A DNA stretch of 64,000 bases from Numida meleagris (Eukaryota > Chordata > Aves > Galliformes > Numididae), in NCBI RefSeq assembly GCF_002078875.1, contig NC_034410.1, forward strand, positions 82,119,367-82,183,366, in the 5' to 3' direction. The notes below the pieces were generated by a model. That model was not told where the DNA came from and searched no databases. It saw nothing but the letters and a program-made list of their open reading frames with translations. Of the stretch, positions 52,701 through 63,451 are shown piece after piece. The first letter of the stretch is position 1; each line of letters begins with the position of its first letter. The position numbers and the translations under genes were made by a program.

Positions 52701-55700
52701 CAAAATTTTGTTGTTTTTTTAATAAAACTGCAAATAATGTTAATGAAAAAAAAACAAATATAAATCAAAACACAACCAAAAAATACACGCACGCAAAAAA
52801 CCCAATACACTACCCTCTCTTAATCAAAGTGAAGATTTCCTAAACACCAAAATGAGTACTCTCTCAAGACCCTGTAAAGTAAGAAAAGAAAAGCTGCAGC
52901 TCCTCATCTTTCAGTCATGAAAAGTGAAGCGGACGGATGAAATAGCCATCACGCTACCCTTGCAAGAACATTACACAATTAAAAACTTATACATCAATAG
53001 AATTTGCTACAATGACCTTCAAAAAAAAATACTCTTAGGGTTTTGTCACTTTAAAAACGGCACAAGGACTGAAGTCACCTAAATTAAATATGAAGTGACA
53101 CTTAATAGTTTACAAATACATTATTTCTTAAAGTAATTTTAGATGTAACTATGTAGAAGAGATCTGCCAGCTGATTTTTGCTCCGTTACACTGAAATAAA
53201 AGGTGTGCATTATATCCATTATAACCATTTTAAGTGTGACGTAACTAAAAAACAAACCAACCAGCCAATAAACTACTCTAAAGTCATATCTACACAAAGT
53301 CAAATACTGGCACATGGACCCCAGCACTCGATAGCTGAAGAAGTATAGTTTGCCTTAGGGGTGGTCTTTAACAAGGCCAAATTGCTTTACTTTCCCAGTG
53401 AGGTATTGATCTCTTAGCTGCTTCCAGTACCCTGTCTGTATTATTCACAACTAGCCAGAGTATCCCTATTTACACTATACAGCACAGCAAGTTACTAATG
53501 GGAAACAGTTATTAGGGGGAAGAATTTGAAGCAAACTAGGAAGACTGCAATATACAAATCATACCAAAAATAAAAGGCATTCCTGAACCATTATTTTCTG
53601 CACACACAGGTAATAATTTATATATGCACTAAATTCTTACATATGCCTTCCAGTGTTTTTGTACTTGTTTTTAAAGGCTCAGCTAAAATATATAATATAT
53701 ATAAACCACAAAACCAGAATGAGGTCAAGTCTTCCTCCCAGCTAACTACTAAGCCAGCCTGTGCAGGTAGGTATATAATGAGGAAGACAATCACGTTCAT
53801 CACTTGTTTTTCCAAATACTTTGGCTTTGTTCATGAAACCAGTGTTAACAGTACTTACTATTGTCCATACTTGATCACAGTTTTTTTTTTTTCCTTCCCC
53901 AGAAACACAAAAACAAACCAGAACAGCATAAAGTTTATTTTATCATATTAAAAGCCTGGATCTTCCTGGTGGTTCTTATTATTACTCAGCTTATTCTGTT
54001 TCTTATTATTACTCAGCTTGCTGCTTGCTGTGACAATTGCATGCTTTTTCCCAAATGCACTTAAAGGCGTACTGAGAGATAAATACTGATAAGGTGAACA
54101 CGTATCAAATAGCTCAAAACCATCAACCCCAGTCTTTAGTACAAATCTAAGATTTAGCTCAGCACTTCCTGGGTGCTGTCGCTATTCTTGAAAAAATTTC
54201 ATAGAATCACAGAATCACCAAGATTGGAAAAGATCTCCAAGATCATCCAGCCCAACCATCCACACACCATCAGTATTTCCCACTGAACCATGTCCCTTAG
54301 TACAACATCTAAACATTTCTTGAACACAATAGTTAGATGTTATACTAAGAGACGTGGTATGCAACTTCATATGCGATACCATGCTATTCTGATAAGTAAT
54401 ATGTAACAGTCTTTCCTCTTCAATCAGATCTCTTGGGTATACTTACACTTGGAAAAAAAAGTTGTCAGTTTGACAAATTCAGACTTCTCACCCGAGCAGT
54501 CATTTCTGTAATTTGGTTATTAAGCATCAGAAGAAACAGTTAGAAACTACTCAATGCTATCACTATTTTCTGAAAAATGCTTTACTCTGTTTTTGAGAGA
54601 AAATCCCTAGACTTCCCAATAGACTGGGAAGGGAAGGAAGAGCCCTATAAAACAATTTCAAAACTACTAACTCCTCCACTTGCAATATAAGAGTACAAGC
54701 CGCCTAATGCTTTCACATACATATAATGATGTCTAGCAGTAGAATACTCCCCCAGAAGGTTTATTTTCCTTTTGCTAATTCATGAATACTTAAGGTTTTC
54801 AGTGGCCATGTTGCAATAGTTCTGCCATCCTCAAAACTTCAACAGAACTGAAGATTTGCTTGCAAAATTCAATGTGGCAATACATTCAATGCTAAACCGC
54901 TTTGAAAGATGAGAAGCATGATGTTTTCATCATGATTATAAGCCACTCCATTTTCAAAAGCACAGTAAGAAAGCTGTTTCATTCAAAACCAGGCTTCTGT
55001 TTGACAAAGTAAATAAATAAAAAATTCATAGAACCTGTTTTTATTCAGTATTATACAACTCAATAAGCAGTAATCATTTTAAACCAATTCACACAGTCAC
55101 ATATTTGCATCTCCAGTTAGCGCCAGTAGGAAATACTGGCTGAAAACTGGAAAATACAGGATCGCTCAGTTCATACTTCAAACATAAGTTTAGCTACATC
55201 ACAAAGAACTACCATCATTGACTCAGTCTCCCCATCGCCCATAGACAGAAATCTCATCTCAGACTTGTGCTTGGCTAAAAACAAGTACACATAGTGATGA
55301 GAAACCAGGCCCATCGATCCAGTTCTCAGGATTACAACTATGTATGTTAGACGGCTCCCACTTACATAATTCTACAGCACTGTCAATTGCTCTGGCACAA
55401 TCAAAGACACATTCTGGGTAAAACTTTTGGTCAACAAGAAGATTAATTTCCATTCACACTAGGAGGCTCTTCCCAAGCTCATCAGAACTGCTTGCTGGGA
55501 CGCCTTCAGCGTACAAGCAGGGGTACAAGAGGTTGCTGAATGACAGCCATGACCAAGAGGCCGCAGGCCCAAGATGGAACACCGATTCACGTAGTTTTAG
55601 ACTGTGTGATTTTCTTGTGTAATCTGTGTTTCACCTTTAGAAGGAGGATATCAACAAACACTGTAACCGCCAGTTTACAATTAATTAGTAGCTACAAGAA

Positions 55701-58700
55701 GGTAGCTGTGGTAAGCCAACATAATGCTTCGGAGCTGCTGCAGCAGAAAGGGCATTTTCCTTGCTCAGCTTCAGACTGCTGCTGCACTTCCTGTGCTGAC
55801 ACAGGTGCTAATTTAACCAGCAGAAAGACAGCCCACAGAGTAAAAGGTCCCAAGGAGTTCAGCAAGTAAGACTAGCTGACATAAATGAACAACCAACATG
55901 TGAAAAGAGTAAGGCACCATCCTTGCAGCAAGCTGTTAGACTGACACTGGCAGCTCACGAAGCCTCACCTTGGACAATCCTGTCACAGTATTTTGGACTA
56001 GAGGGAATGAAGAAAGAGCAAGTCTAGAAATCAGTGAGAAGTGGCAAAATGTGCACGGGCTGACAGGAGTCAGGCTATTCACCTGTACATGCTGGATTCC
56101 AACAGGAAATGGTCTGTGAAACAGCACCCTGCTGCAGCACACAGCTGTAAGAAAAGCTGTAGGCTAATGCAGAACAACTGCAACAGTTAGTGCCATTAAT
56201 GCTGTGGAGAATAGCTACTGTGCGTGAGAAGACAGGTTGGATTTTGGTTGAGCAGCACCTGCTGCAACACTGTTCTGCCCAGCTTCCTTCTGTACTTGTC
56301 TACTTCTAAGCAGAAAGATGGCTTCTACAATGCATGGAAGCTTAAAACACAAGTAGTTCCTATTAGGCAGTATTTACTATAGGGGAAAAAAGATTAAAAG
56401 CTTACTTTTCAAGAGTATAGCTTTCCATTTAACTACATCAACCATGAAAACTCTCTGGAGTTCCTATCAATCAAATAGTAAGACATTTCCTTCCAGACAG
56501 TTCAGATCACGTGAAATGGGAAAGCTACCTGAGAATCTCAGGTTTGCATCCCTCTGTGGTTCCTTCTCCCAGGGGAGCAGCAAAGAAAGGATATAAAGGA
56601 GGAGAAAAAGTTCTTGTTAATTTGACTTAAACATGTCTGCCAGTACCTCCTTCAAAATCCAATTTCCTCATCCATAACAAGAAAAACACAGGTACACAGA
56701 GGTTTGTTCCTTTTCTTCTCTCATATGCACTCAGGCTTGCAAGCTAGCAGCAGCTTAAAAATTCTCATCTTGCTCCTTCCAAGAAGCTGTGATGCTGTCA
56801 CAGTAATACTGAAAGTACACACTACACTAACAGAGAGTTTCATAGGCTGTACAGTCTGCCAGAGAGTCACTACACCATCATCCTGCAAGAACTAAGCATT
56901 TAGTTTTCATATTAGAAGGATACTTGAAAAATCAGAGTATAGCTAAATGAGTTAATGTAGAAGAAATTCACCAAGTTGGCTTAGAAAGATACACTGAAAA
57001 TTTTCAGCAATATTTGCCATCAACAGGTAAAATTAGCAGTCTGCCTAACTCAAGTAAGACAAAGATAACAAAACAATAAAGGTAAGGGGTTTGTGAACTT
57101 CTCCAAATAACAATTCATTCTGTTATTAACTTATGGTTCTGACAACTTGCATGGATTTGGAGGGGAGAGAAGAAGATATGAGCAGCACTGACTACAACCT
57201 GTAGGTTCATTCTCTAAACAATAAATATTGCATCATAGCTAGAAGTGAGCCACAGTACAAACCATTCTTTTTCACAGCCTCAGGCAACAAACCAATTTCA
57301 GAAAAATGCAACAGATTCAGGTAATGTGGCCCTATGATTCTTGAAACACTTGGAAATTCTAATGACAAACTTTAGTCCAGTGTCATAGGGATATGGGTAC
57401 AGAAATGAGATTGTGTGCCAGCTGGCTGGTGCAGATGCTCTCAGAGCAGCTTAGAGCTCTTGGCAAGAACACATCCACCAATCACGCAGGTTATTAGTGT
57501 AAGACAAACTGTGCAGGCATGCATCTTTCAGAAGAAGAGAATATACAGTGCAATTACAGATAACTGCTGAAGTTACTTTCACCATTTCAAAAACTTTTAC
57601 TGATGTTCAATTTTAAATGATTTTTTTTGTTACTTTTCTCCAACAGGAGAATGTATGTATACACACAATGCTGTAAACCCATGAAAGGAAGCTGTATCAA
57701 AACAACAGTTCTAAATGAAAACACTAACTCCTTTTGTAGCTTATGGTTATCTCATGAAAAGAGGGACTACAAAGATCATATATAAAATATCACAGTGTTA
57801 CCACTGTGTTGACTAATTCAGCTTTGTTTTCAAGAGCTTATTTTTACAGTTAGGTGTTCCTACTCAGCCAAAAAAATCTAGCTTGGCATGGATGCAAAAA
57901 AGCAATCTTAGCCAAAATTAATTGCAGTTACTTATATACGACTTATCTGAAAGACCTACTTTTACATGTGATGTTTGAATTCATAATTCTTAATTAATAA
58001 CACAGGAGAATAGCCACAAGCTATTAGATTCTGATTTCACCTAAAAGGCTTTGACTAGTACCAAGATTTTTTTAATTACAAAAATAGAATTAAAAAAAAA
58101 TCTTAGTCCTAATCAAATAGTGCATTCTGTTAAGAAACAAAAGTATAAAGCAACGTGATCACCTGCTCTCACAAGTATTCTCAAAGCCTGTAATCTAAAT
58201 TTGACATTGTTCAGACTCATACTACATTTTATTACAGTTTTCAAATTCCAATACTAATGCAAGTTTAATAAGCAAGTCATAAGGGAATAGCAGCTTTGAA
58301 GATAGCTATTTGGAAAAGCAGATTTAGCATATAAAACTACCGCTCAATGTTTGAAGTTGAATGTCTCTAATGCCTCAAATAGTTGTTGGTGTCTGTTAAT
58401 CTCCAAAGTTTGTCTTTGTCTTTTATTTAAAAAGACAAATAAAAAGAATCTGCAGTGGAAGGTAATAATTCAGTATTTCCCAGGCTTCTTTTCTTCTCCT
58501 GAAAGTTTCTCCTCATAGAAAATCAGAGTTCATAGGAAATTTGCTCTCATATTATACATTCTCCTGTTTTATTAACCTTCATTTTAAGAAAGATAATTTG
58601 TATCATCACAGTCAAATATATTGGCCACTTTGTCCCCACACACTGGATCGCAACGTGCGAACTCTATGAACCCAGATGACATTAAATTTTACCCCTCCTG

Positions 58701-60320
58701 CTACAGAAACTCACTTATATCCATTTTGATTGATTCAATCTTGAATGCTCACAACACGGAAGCCAGAGGCCAAACTCCATCACATTATGAGATGCATTTG
58801 CACCGCTAGCTTTTAGCACTACAGCTGAACTCTGATGTTCTACTGAGCTTTAACTCCATTGCACAGGAAGCTCATTCGCAAGTCATGTTCACATTTAAAA
58901 AAACATAAAGACTTTAAAGTCTTCAGGGTACATCTCTGGATAGGCTAATAAAATTATGTTTTAATTAAAGTCATCTTTTTAGTACATCTTTTGCGAGTTT
59001 TGTTTCATGAAGTTAAAAACAATAACATTTTTAGCTAGATACTCTTGTTGTTTTTTTTTTTCCCAGTAGTAATTCATTAATAGATATTTCTTCTCATAAC
59101 CGAAGACTTGCTCACCTGGGGAAATGATATAAAAAAAGTTTTTGAATTCATCCATCCAGACTTCCGCAAGCCGTCTGTTATTTTTGTTGATTATCTGCCC
59201 TGTACCTCCTGGAAAAGTGTATGGCGTTGCTTTTCTGAACACATGCCCAACATGCGAACAAGTTACAATTTCCAAAGTGCCACCACACTGCCAAATCTGA
59301 AAGTGAAAGAACAGTTACTGCATGGTTTAAATGGCTAAAAAATGTTTTAAAATGTAAATTATTTACTGTTAGTCAATTTGGAGAAAAGTTAGTTGATAAC
59401 TACAACATAAAAATACTATATGGAAGGGAAAAGTAAGCTTGTTTCTTCAACAGGTAAGGATGCTCAAAAGCCTAAACAGGAGAGCATAAGGAGGAGTATA
59501 TCACACCTCACAACATGAGATTACTATAGAGAACTGGGCCAGCTGGACACCAAAGGAACAAAAAGGTTCACATGAATCACAGGAAAACAGCAGGTGGTTA
59601 TCTGTCCACAAAGTCCACTATAAAACAGATTCTCCATGTAAAAACAACATACATTTCCCAAGTAACGTTTTTGAAAATATTTTCAGTTTTATTTTGGAAC
59701 CACTTACTTGTTCAGAGCAGACAAAACAAAAAGTAACGGTCCTATTTGGTAGGAATGAAAGCGAGAACAATGCTGGTTCGGTCCGCAACCAGATGAAAAC
59801 ATACTATCTTTAAGGCAGGTCACAGCAAGAAAAGAAAATAACAGAGCCACTCACACTTCACTGATGAGCTAAACCATACACTGACAGTATTACCCTTAAC
59901 TTATACTCCCCAAGTGGGTTTTCAAACTGAATTCCTAGTAAAAAAAAAAAAAAAAACTATGTATTTATTCATGATAAACACTCCAATTTGATTTTCATCA
60001 CAAGACTGTCAACTATTCACCACACACTTTTCTTCACTGACAGGTACAGTTTTTGCATGTCTCCAGCGGAGGATCGTGACAGGAAGCATACTGCTAGCTA
60101 CAAAAGGAGAGGACCCTGTCACAGTCATCTGATCTGTATTTTACAGAACATGAGACATACTGCCAGTAATAAAACATTGAACAGAGTCGAGCTTTTACCT
60201 ACCCTGAAAGAAATTTCTAAGTTTTCTCCACCCCAAATATCCATTCCAGCATCATATGTTCCAATTTCCTGAAAGTAATCTCTGTCTATTGAAAAAAGAC
60301 CTCCTGCCATTGTAGGTGTC
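46651..60320 (-). CDS. GALNT1: Polypeptide N-acetylgalactosaminyltransferase 1, last six coding exons (5' part outside window)
   Basis: This gene encodes the Golgi type II membrane enzyme that transfers GalNAc from UDP-GalNAc to Ser/Thr and so starts mucin-type O-glycosylation. Coding exons on the minus strand are 60203-60320, 59116-59296, 51229-51368, 50020-50118, 49117-49251 and 46651-46797. Every intron begins GT and ends AG, and the exons join in frame to give 272 complete residues after a split Arg codon. Counting back from the C-terminus on a 559-residue protein, Trp316 and Glu319 fall in the WGGEN motif and His344 in the HVGHVFR metal site. Asp444, Asp484 and Asp525 fall in the three CLD lectin repeats, which matches mammalian GALNT1 exactly. 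The protein ends in PEIF, as GALNT1 does. The N-terminal membrane anchor, the DXH motif and the first half of the catalytic domain lie beyond base 64,000. GALNT13 is the closest alternative, but the C-terminus and overall match favour GALNT1. No frameshift or stop was found in the exons. Confidence 0.95.
47551..47631. repeat. A-rich low-complexity tract
   Basis: A runs are interspersed with C (AAAC, ACC units) over about 80 bases in the last GALNT1 intron. Confidence 0.85.
47776..47793. repeat. Perfect TA-rich palindrome
   Basis: CCTTATATATATATAAGG equals its own reverse complement over 18 bases. Confidence 0.9.
49117..49251 (-). CDS. GALNT1: GALNT1 exon: lectin beta repeat (about residues 467-511)
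   Basis: The exon has 135 bases, 45 codons, phase 0 at both ends, encoding [10 protein letters not shown] through NQLWEYDPV. It holds the LCLDV motif of the beta repeat (Asp equivalent to D484) and a QLW form of the QxW motif. The acceptor is CTGTCTAG and the donor is a consensus GTAAGT at 49116-49111. Confidence 0.95.
49252..50019 (-). other. GALNT1: GALNT1 intron
   Basis: This intron is 768 bases with GTGACT and TAG ends. A short GGT-rich run lies near 49328. Nothing else was recognised. Confidence 0.85.
50020..50118 (-). CDS. GALNT1: GALNT1 exon: lectin alpha repeat (about residues 434-466)
   Basis: The exon has 99 bases, 33 codons, phase 0 at both ends, encoding [11 protein letters not shown] through MGGNQ. 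The QCLD motif is the alpha repeat of the ricin-type lectin domain. Its Asp, equivalent to D444, is the residue known to matter for binding GalNAc-glycopeptides. The acceptor is CTCCCAG and the donor is GTGACT. Confidence 0.94.
50119..51228 (-). other. GALNT1: GALNT1 intron
   Basis: This intron is 1,110 bases with GTAAGA and CAG ends. It contains a TTTA microsatellite at 50852-50872 and no recognised transposon. Confidence 0.85.
50852..50872. repeat. (TTTA)n microsatellite
   Basis: About five units of ATTT lie in a GALNT1 intron. Confidence 0.95.
51229..51368 (-). CDS. GALNT1: GALNT1 exon: linker between catalytic and lectin domains (about residues 387-433)
   Basis: The exon has 140 bases: two bases completing the Gly codon, then 46 codons. 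It encodes [10 protein letters not shown] through YFSLGE. It covers the end of the catalytic domain ([22 protein letters not shown]) and the short linker into the lectin domain. The donor is GTAAGA at 51228. The acceptor at 51369-51370 follows a T-rich tract. It is separated from the preceding exon by the largest complete intron seen, about 7.7 kb. Confidence 0.95.
53973..54019. repeat. 27-base-period direct repeat
   Basis: The 20-mer TTCTTATTATTACTCAGCTT occurs at 53973-53992 and again, identical, at 54000-54019. Confidence 0.9.
54199..54330 (-). mobile_element. CR1 LINE 3' end (short), in GALNT1 intron
   Basis: It is about 132 bases: TTCATAGAATCACAGAATCACC, then GATTGGAAAAGATCTCCAAGATCATCCAG, to TTTCTTGAACAC. 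It has the same orientation as GALNT1. Confidence 0.88.
59116..59296 (-). CDS. GALNT1: GALNT1 exon: end of catalytic domain with metal-binding His (about residues 327-387)
   Basis: The exon has 181 bases: 60 codons plus the first base of a Gly codon. It encodes [10 protein letters not shown] through [10 protein letters not shown]. The HVGHVFR motif supplies the His equivalent to H344 that coordinates Mn2+ together with the DXH motif encoded upstream. The following ATPYTFPGG stretch is the flexible loop that closes over the active site in this family. The acceptor is CTTTCAG and the donor is GTGAGC at 59115-59110. Confidence 0.95.
59297..60202 (-). other. GALNT1: GALNT1 intron
   Basis: This intron is 906 bases with GTAGGT and CAG ends. 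It contains an A run near 59941-59956. Nothing else was recognised. Confidence 0.85.
60203..60320 (-). CDS. GALNT1: GALNT1 exon: WGGEN motif (about residues 288-326)
   Basis: The exon has 118 bases. It begins with the last base of a split Arg codon and then encodes [10 protein letters not shown] through GENLEISFR (39 residues). The segment carries [11 protein letters not shown], the Gal/GalNAc-T signature that binds the acceptor and UDP-GalNAc; its Trp is equivalent to W316. The acceptor is a T-rich tract ending in CAG at 60321-60323. The donor GTAGGT starts at 60202. A second GT four bases further on (GTAAAA) would shift the frame, so the first donor is chosen because it joins AGG to ATT and gives the expected FRIW. 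Confidence 0.95.
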
Positions 60321-62380
60321 CTGAAAAAAAAGAGAATAAAAGCATCAGTCACTATGAAGACATACTTAAATACATTTCACATTTACGCTGACAAAATGGC
60401 TTTTTATTTCTGCAGCTCAAAACACGCTCCTTCTCACGAGGCTTCCGTGCAAATTCAGTTACCACTGATGTATTTGCTAGCTCAACATTTTCTGGAGAAG
60501 GAAGCAGTTACTGACAGTTCTCACTGTTTTCTCACTTCAAGTTTGACTTTGAAATGGCCACTAATAAGCTGCTGCCATTCCTGCAGAAGGAGACTTCTGA
60601 CTCCAGTGATGGTAATTCTTTGAAAAGAGAAACTAGTTTCTTACAAGAAATATATACGTCTGTCAACTACTCTTGAAAAATTACAAGAGGCCATGAAGTG
60701 GCCTGCATGCTTTCACTATTATTGCTTTATACAAGCAAGTTGTACAATCAAGGTTATATCCAGGGTTTTCTTTACTACTTCCTTATTAGTAGGAAGTAAA
60801 GAAAGAATGCTGATTTCTCATACTCTCAAACCTCCCAAATTTTTTTTTTAGTCAACAAGCACACAATACATGAACTACACGTTCGCCTGCTGATATGATT
60901 TTATAGTTCACATCTACAAGTGACATGTTTTTCTAGCATAAATGATTTTCTACCACCAGTCATTTTTCTGAAACGCTTTATGCTTTTTCTGAAAGACACA
61001 TTAAATATAAGTTAGGTGGCCGCAATCTAACTAAAATTTGTGTGGCTTTTCCACTAAAATGGATGCTGGGGAAAAAAATAATCCATTAACCACATCCTGA
61101 GAACACCCTTTGATTTCTTCATAATAGAATACAAACAAAAAATACCAGAGATTACATCTTCAACCTTATATTAAGTTAATATTGTCCACTTTTCTGAGTG
61201 TTAAGGCTAGGTAATGTAAATTGGGAGTTGTGTTGAAGTACATATTGCACTCAAGTTACATGTGTTCCTCAGTATCTTTGCAAATATGACATACCAGAAT
61301 AAATTTGCCTACCTTTCACGCATTCTTAATGTTATATTTATGTACATGCACACAAGCACACGTACATAGGCTGCTCTGAAAGTAATGCCTCCTATGTATT
61401 TCTATGGAAACTACCACAGATACAAAGAGCACAATAAGACTATTTGATAGAGCAAATTCTCAGCTACAGCACTATTTTTCAAAATAATCATCACCATTAC
61501 CTATCCATTTTCATCAGCGATGGACAAGAACCTGCATGCCACACTTGTAACAACCTGCATGATAGGAGGTGACCTCAGCTGCTCTGACCATGTCATTACT
61601 AGGAAAATGTTGCTCACACAGTCCATCTTTCCTAGGCCCAAACAGGTGGAAGTTAGAAGGCATCAAATCTGAACTATATGGTGAGTGTGGTACGACAGTC
61701 CATTCCAGACTGGCAGTGTGCTCCATGGTCTTCAAACTGGTATGAGGACTGGCATTATTGTGGTGCAAGAGTAAGGCTGTCTTCTTCTCTGGACCGACTC
61801 TGGAAGTTCAAGCCTTCAACTTAGTCAGCATCACAATGACCACTGGGTGAGAGCTGATGGTTTATCCAGGCTCCAGGAAATCCAGGATTGCCCCCTTCCT
61901 CTCTCAGAAGACACTGCACTCACTGAGGGCTGCAACACAAACCTTTTCTCTGATGGGTGAATTGCCACTGCATGGACTGCCATTTTGCCTCTGCTCTGTA
62001 GCGGTGACACCATCTCTCACCACTGGTAACGATGCAGTCCAGGAAACTGTCACCTTCTGCCTCATATTGCTTCAATAAGTCCTGACAAACTTGCATATGG
62101 TATTATTTCTGCTCCTCTGTGAGAATTCATGGGATCCAGCTGGTGCAAACTGTGCATTATTTGAACACTGCCAACATCATTTCCAATGCATTGAAGCTCT
62201 GTACACAGCTCACTGATTGTAATCTGCCAATCTGTGTGGATGAGCAGATTAAGATGCTCTACATTTCATGGTGCGACAGCTGCGCACGGTCATCGTGAAC
62301 GTGCCTTGTCTTTCATGCCACTGCTGCCACTGCTGAAATGCACCCCTCACTGCCTCACTGTACTCACATCCCCTGTTTGG

Positions 62381-63451
62381 TAGATTAAGAACCGGCTGGC
62401 TGGTTGCAGCCAAAGGGTTGTGATCAATGGCTCTATGTCAGGGTGGAGGCTGATCACAAGCGGTGTCCCCCAAGGCTCAGTCCTGGGACCGGTGCTCTTC
62501 ACATCTTTATCAATGACATAGACTGTGGCATCGAGTGCACCCTCAGCAAGTTTGCAGATGACACCAAGCTGAGCAGTGCAGTTGATACATTGGAGGGAAG
62601 GAAAGCCATCCAGAGGGACCTGGACACGCTGGACAAGTGGGCCCATGTGAACATAATGAGGTTCAACAAGGCCAAATGCAAGGTGCTGCACTTGGGCCAG
62701 GGCAATTTATACAAATTTATACAGGTATTTATACAAACCGGGGGAAGAACTCCTTGAGAGCAGCCTTGCGGAGAAGGACTTGGGGGTCCTGGTGGACAAG
62801 AAGCCGGACATGAGCCAGCAGTGTGCGCTCGCAGCCCGGAAGGCCAACTATGTTCTGGGCTGCATTAAAAGAGGAGTGGCCAGCAGGGAGAGGGAAGTGA
62901 TGGTCCCCCTCTACTCAGCTCTTGTGAGGCCCCAGCTGGAGTACTGCGTCCAGGCCTGGGGGCCACAGCACAAGAAAGATGTGGAGCTCTTGGAAAGAGT
63001 TCAGAGGAGGGCGACTAAGATGATCAGAGGGCTGGAGCACCTCTCCTATGAGGAAAGGTTGAGGGAACTGGGCTTGTTTAGTTTGGAGAAGAGAAGGCTC
63101 CGGGGAGACCTCATTGTGGCCTTCCAATACTTGAAGGGAGCGTATAAACAGGAGGGGGAACAACTGTTTACAAGGGTGGATAATGACAGGACAAGGGGGA
63201 ATGGTTTTAAACTGAGACAGGGGAGACTTAGGTTAGATATTAGGAGACAATTTTTCTCTCAGAGGGTGGTGACGCACTGGAACAGGTTGCCCAAGGAGGT
63301 TGTGGATGCCACATCCCTGGAGGCATTCAAGGCCAGGCTGGATGTGGCTCTGGGCAGCCTGGTCTAGTGGCTGGCAACCCTGCATTCAGCTGGGGGGTTG
63401 AAACTCGATGATCTTTGAGGTTCTTTTCAACCCAGGCTATTCTATGATTCT
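62381..63451 (+). mobile_element. CR1 LINE, 5'-truncated, inserted into the mariner element
   Basis: The copy is about 1.07 kb and ends in the CR1 signature ATTCTATGATTCT at 63439-63451. It carries the end of the reverse transcriptase, with SKFADDTKL (catalytic DD) near 62548-62575. A long clean C-terminal frame at 62780-63367 encodes the [14 protein letters not shown] and [15 protein letters not shown] segments typical of CR1 ORF2. The frame breaks near 62700-62760, where three ATTTATACA copies occur. It is one of the better preserved CR1 copies here and therefore probably young. Confidence 0.93.
62703..62738 (+). repeat. ATTTATACA triplication inside CR1
   Basis: Three near-tandem ATTTATACA units interrupt the CR1 reading frame where other CR1 copies have a single non-repeated segment. 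Confidence 0.75.

Larger units (their letters stand above)
51369..59115 (-). other. GALNT1: GALNT1 intron (large)
   Basis: This intron is 7,747 bases with GTGAGC and AAG ends. It is AT-rich. It holds one short CR1 (54199-54330), a 27-base-period direct duplication (53973-54019), and homopolymer runs. An open minus-strand frame at 55259-55453 has no recognisable homology. No additional GALNT1 exon was identified. Confidence 0.8.

Noticed and set aside
55259..55453. Open minus-strand frame in the large GALNT1 intron containing a GTAAGT-like donor, considered as an alternative exon
   Set aside because: No similarity to GALNT proteins or other families that I recognise, and no matching acceptor with a consistent frame was evident.
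61931..61945. GGGCTGCAACACAAAC, similar to the complement of miR-187, a gene lying downstream of GALNT1 in mammals
   Set aside because: The match is short, no hairpin arm is present, it lies inside the mariner transposase, and it is on the upstream side of the gene.
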